Source: Gammaproteobacteria bacterium (lineage in GTDB: Bacteria > Pseudomonadota > Gammaproteobacteria > Pseudomonadales > Pseudohongiellaceae). Taken from it: DNA of 6,316 nucleotides. The DNA lies in the NCBI GenBank assembly GCA_003451715.1, contig DMJN01000075.1:1-6316 (forward strand). Direction: 5' to 3'. Both the position numbers and the translations under genes were made by a program. Positions 5,811-6,316 of this stretch are shown one piece after another; positions within the stretch are counted from its first letter, which is position 1; each line of letters opens with the position of its first letter. The notes under the pieces are model-generated. The model ran no database searches, was not told where the DNA came from, and worked only from the letters and a program-made list of their open reading frames with translations.

Positions 5811-6316
5811 CTAGCCTGGCAATGCGAATACAATCATTTCGTCATCGTCGTCGCGGCCCCCTCCGGCCACAGCGATATACTGTTTGCCTTCATGCATATA
5901 GCTCATCGGTGGTCCGTGCAGACGCTGGTCCACCAGAACCTCGGCGATCAGCTCACCGGTCATCTTGTCGTGGGCAACCAGAATTGAACCGTGGGCCTCG
6001 GGATCGATCTCGTCTTTCTGAGCAAGATAGGAAATCAACAGCGTCTTGGTGAGCAACACGCCGCCTTCGCTGACGACATCTGTAAACAAGCTACCTAGCG
6101 GTGGCAGGTTCAGGTGTTCCAGCATGGGATGATTTGCCGGGCCTCTACCAAACGGTATCTGCCACACATGCTCCCCGGTGTTCAGGTCGATGGCAGTAAT
6201 GCGCCGGTAAGGTGGCTTCAGCAAGGGCAAGCCAAACGGCCCGACCTGCCGATCCATCTGAATCACATAGGGCCAGTCCGAGGTGCCTTCGGGCGGCTCC
6301 ACCAGCGACATTCCGT
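5811..6316 (-). CDS. PQQ-dependent dehydrogenase paralogue, N-terminus beyond window edge
   Basis: Only the C-terminal 168 residues or so are present, ending at TAG (5813-5811). Over the 166 residues from MSLVEP to the end it aligns without gaps to the complete dehydrogenase at 3630-5594, with about 27 differences counted by eye (about 84% identity). Shared segments include GPFGLPLLKPPYRRITAI, FGRGPA.HPMLEHLNLP, TLLISYLAQKDEIDP and AGGGRDDD. It contains the last blades (DLNTGEHVWQI, HDKMTGELIAEV). Most changes are conservative, which suggests both copies are under selection as working enzymes. The ATG at 6311 is internal: the paralogue has RPHG before this Met, and the codon before it here is also Gly. 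The lipoprotein signal and catalytic residues cannot be checked. Confidence 0.9.
   Translation of the reverse strand, partial: GMSLVEPPEGTSDWPYVIQMDRQVGPFGLPLLKPPYRRITAIDLNTGEHVWQIPFGRGPANHPMLEHLNLPPLGSLFTDVVSEGGVLLTKTLLISYLAQKDEIDPEAHGSILVAHDKMTGELIAEVLVDQRLHGPPMSYMHEGKQYIAVAGGGRDDDDEMIVFALPG
5811..6316 (-). repeat. Paralogous direct repeat, copy 2 (3' end of partial PQQ gene)
   Basis: Partner of 3630-4135. It reflects tandem gene duplication and not a mobile element. The repeat probably continues past the right edge, because the match is still strong at the last base. Confidence 0.8.

Noticed and set aside
5775..5815. GC-rich stretch after the partial PQQ gene as a terminator
   Set aside because: I could not form a strong stem followed by a T run on the minus strand.

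Overview
The window reads as part of a bacterial, probably gammaproteobacterial, chromosome. I base this on the gene content (lipoprotein-type quinoprotein dehydrogenases, a MacB/FtsX-type permease, a DUF1800 protein) and on an intergenic GGGGTCAGAG motif that I remember from gammaproteobacterial intergenic repeats. The exact lineage cannot be fixed from the sequence. All real genes lie on the minus strand and are transcribed from right to left.

Layout in order of transcription. (1) 6316-5811 is the C-terminal end of a PQQ-type beta-propeller dehydrogenase cut by the window edge. (2) 5594-3630 is a complete 654-residue paralogue, a predicted lipoprotein of the PQQ glucose/alcohol dehydrogenase superfamily with a TTG start. 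The two share about 84% of residues over the 166 that can be compared, with no gaps. (3) 3610-1162 starts 19 bases after that stop. It encodes an eight-helix, MacB/FtsX-type ABC transporter permease whose reading frame is broken twice, near 2090 and near 1857, so it is a pseudogene or carries two sequence errors. (4) 1002-1 is the N-terminal two thirds or so of a secreted DUF1800 protein, running off the left edge.

The gaps are short. The 216-base gap between the two dehydrogenases (5595-5810) holds a possible promoter and no convincing gene. The 159-base gap before the DUF1800 gene (1003-1161) holds a perfect 12-base palindrome, the GGGGTCAGAG motif and a plausible ribosome binding site.

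Functionally, the dehydrogenases would oxidise a sugar or alcohol in the periplasm using PQQ. No PQQ biosynthesis gene, cytochrome partner or ABC ATPase is present in the window. The tight spacing suggests the complete dehydrogenase and the permease are co-transcribed, but any functional link between them is inference. I found no tRNA, rRNA, CRISPR array, transposase gene or clear rho-independent terminator. The most notable points are the tandem dehydrogenase paralogues, the double frameshift in an otherwise well-preserved permease, and the lone repeat-like motif.
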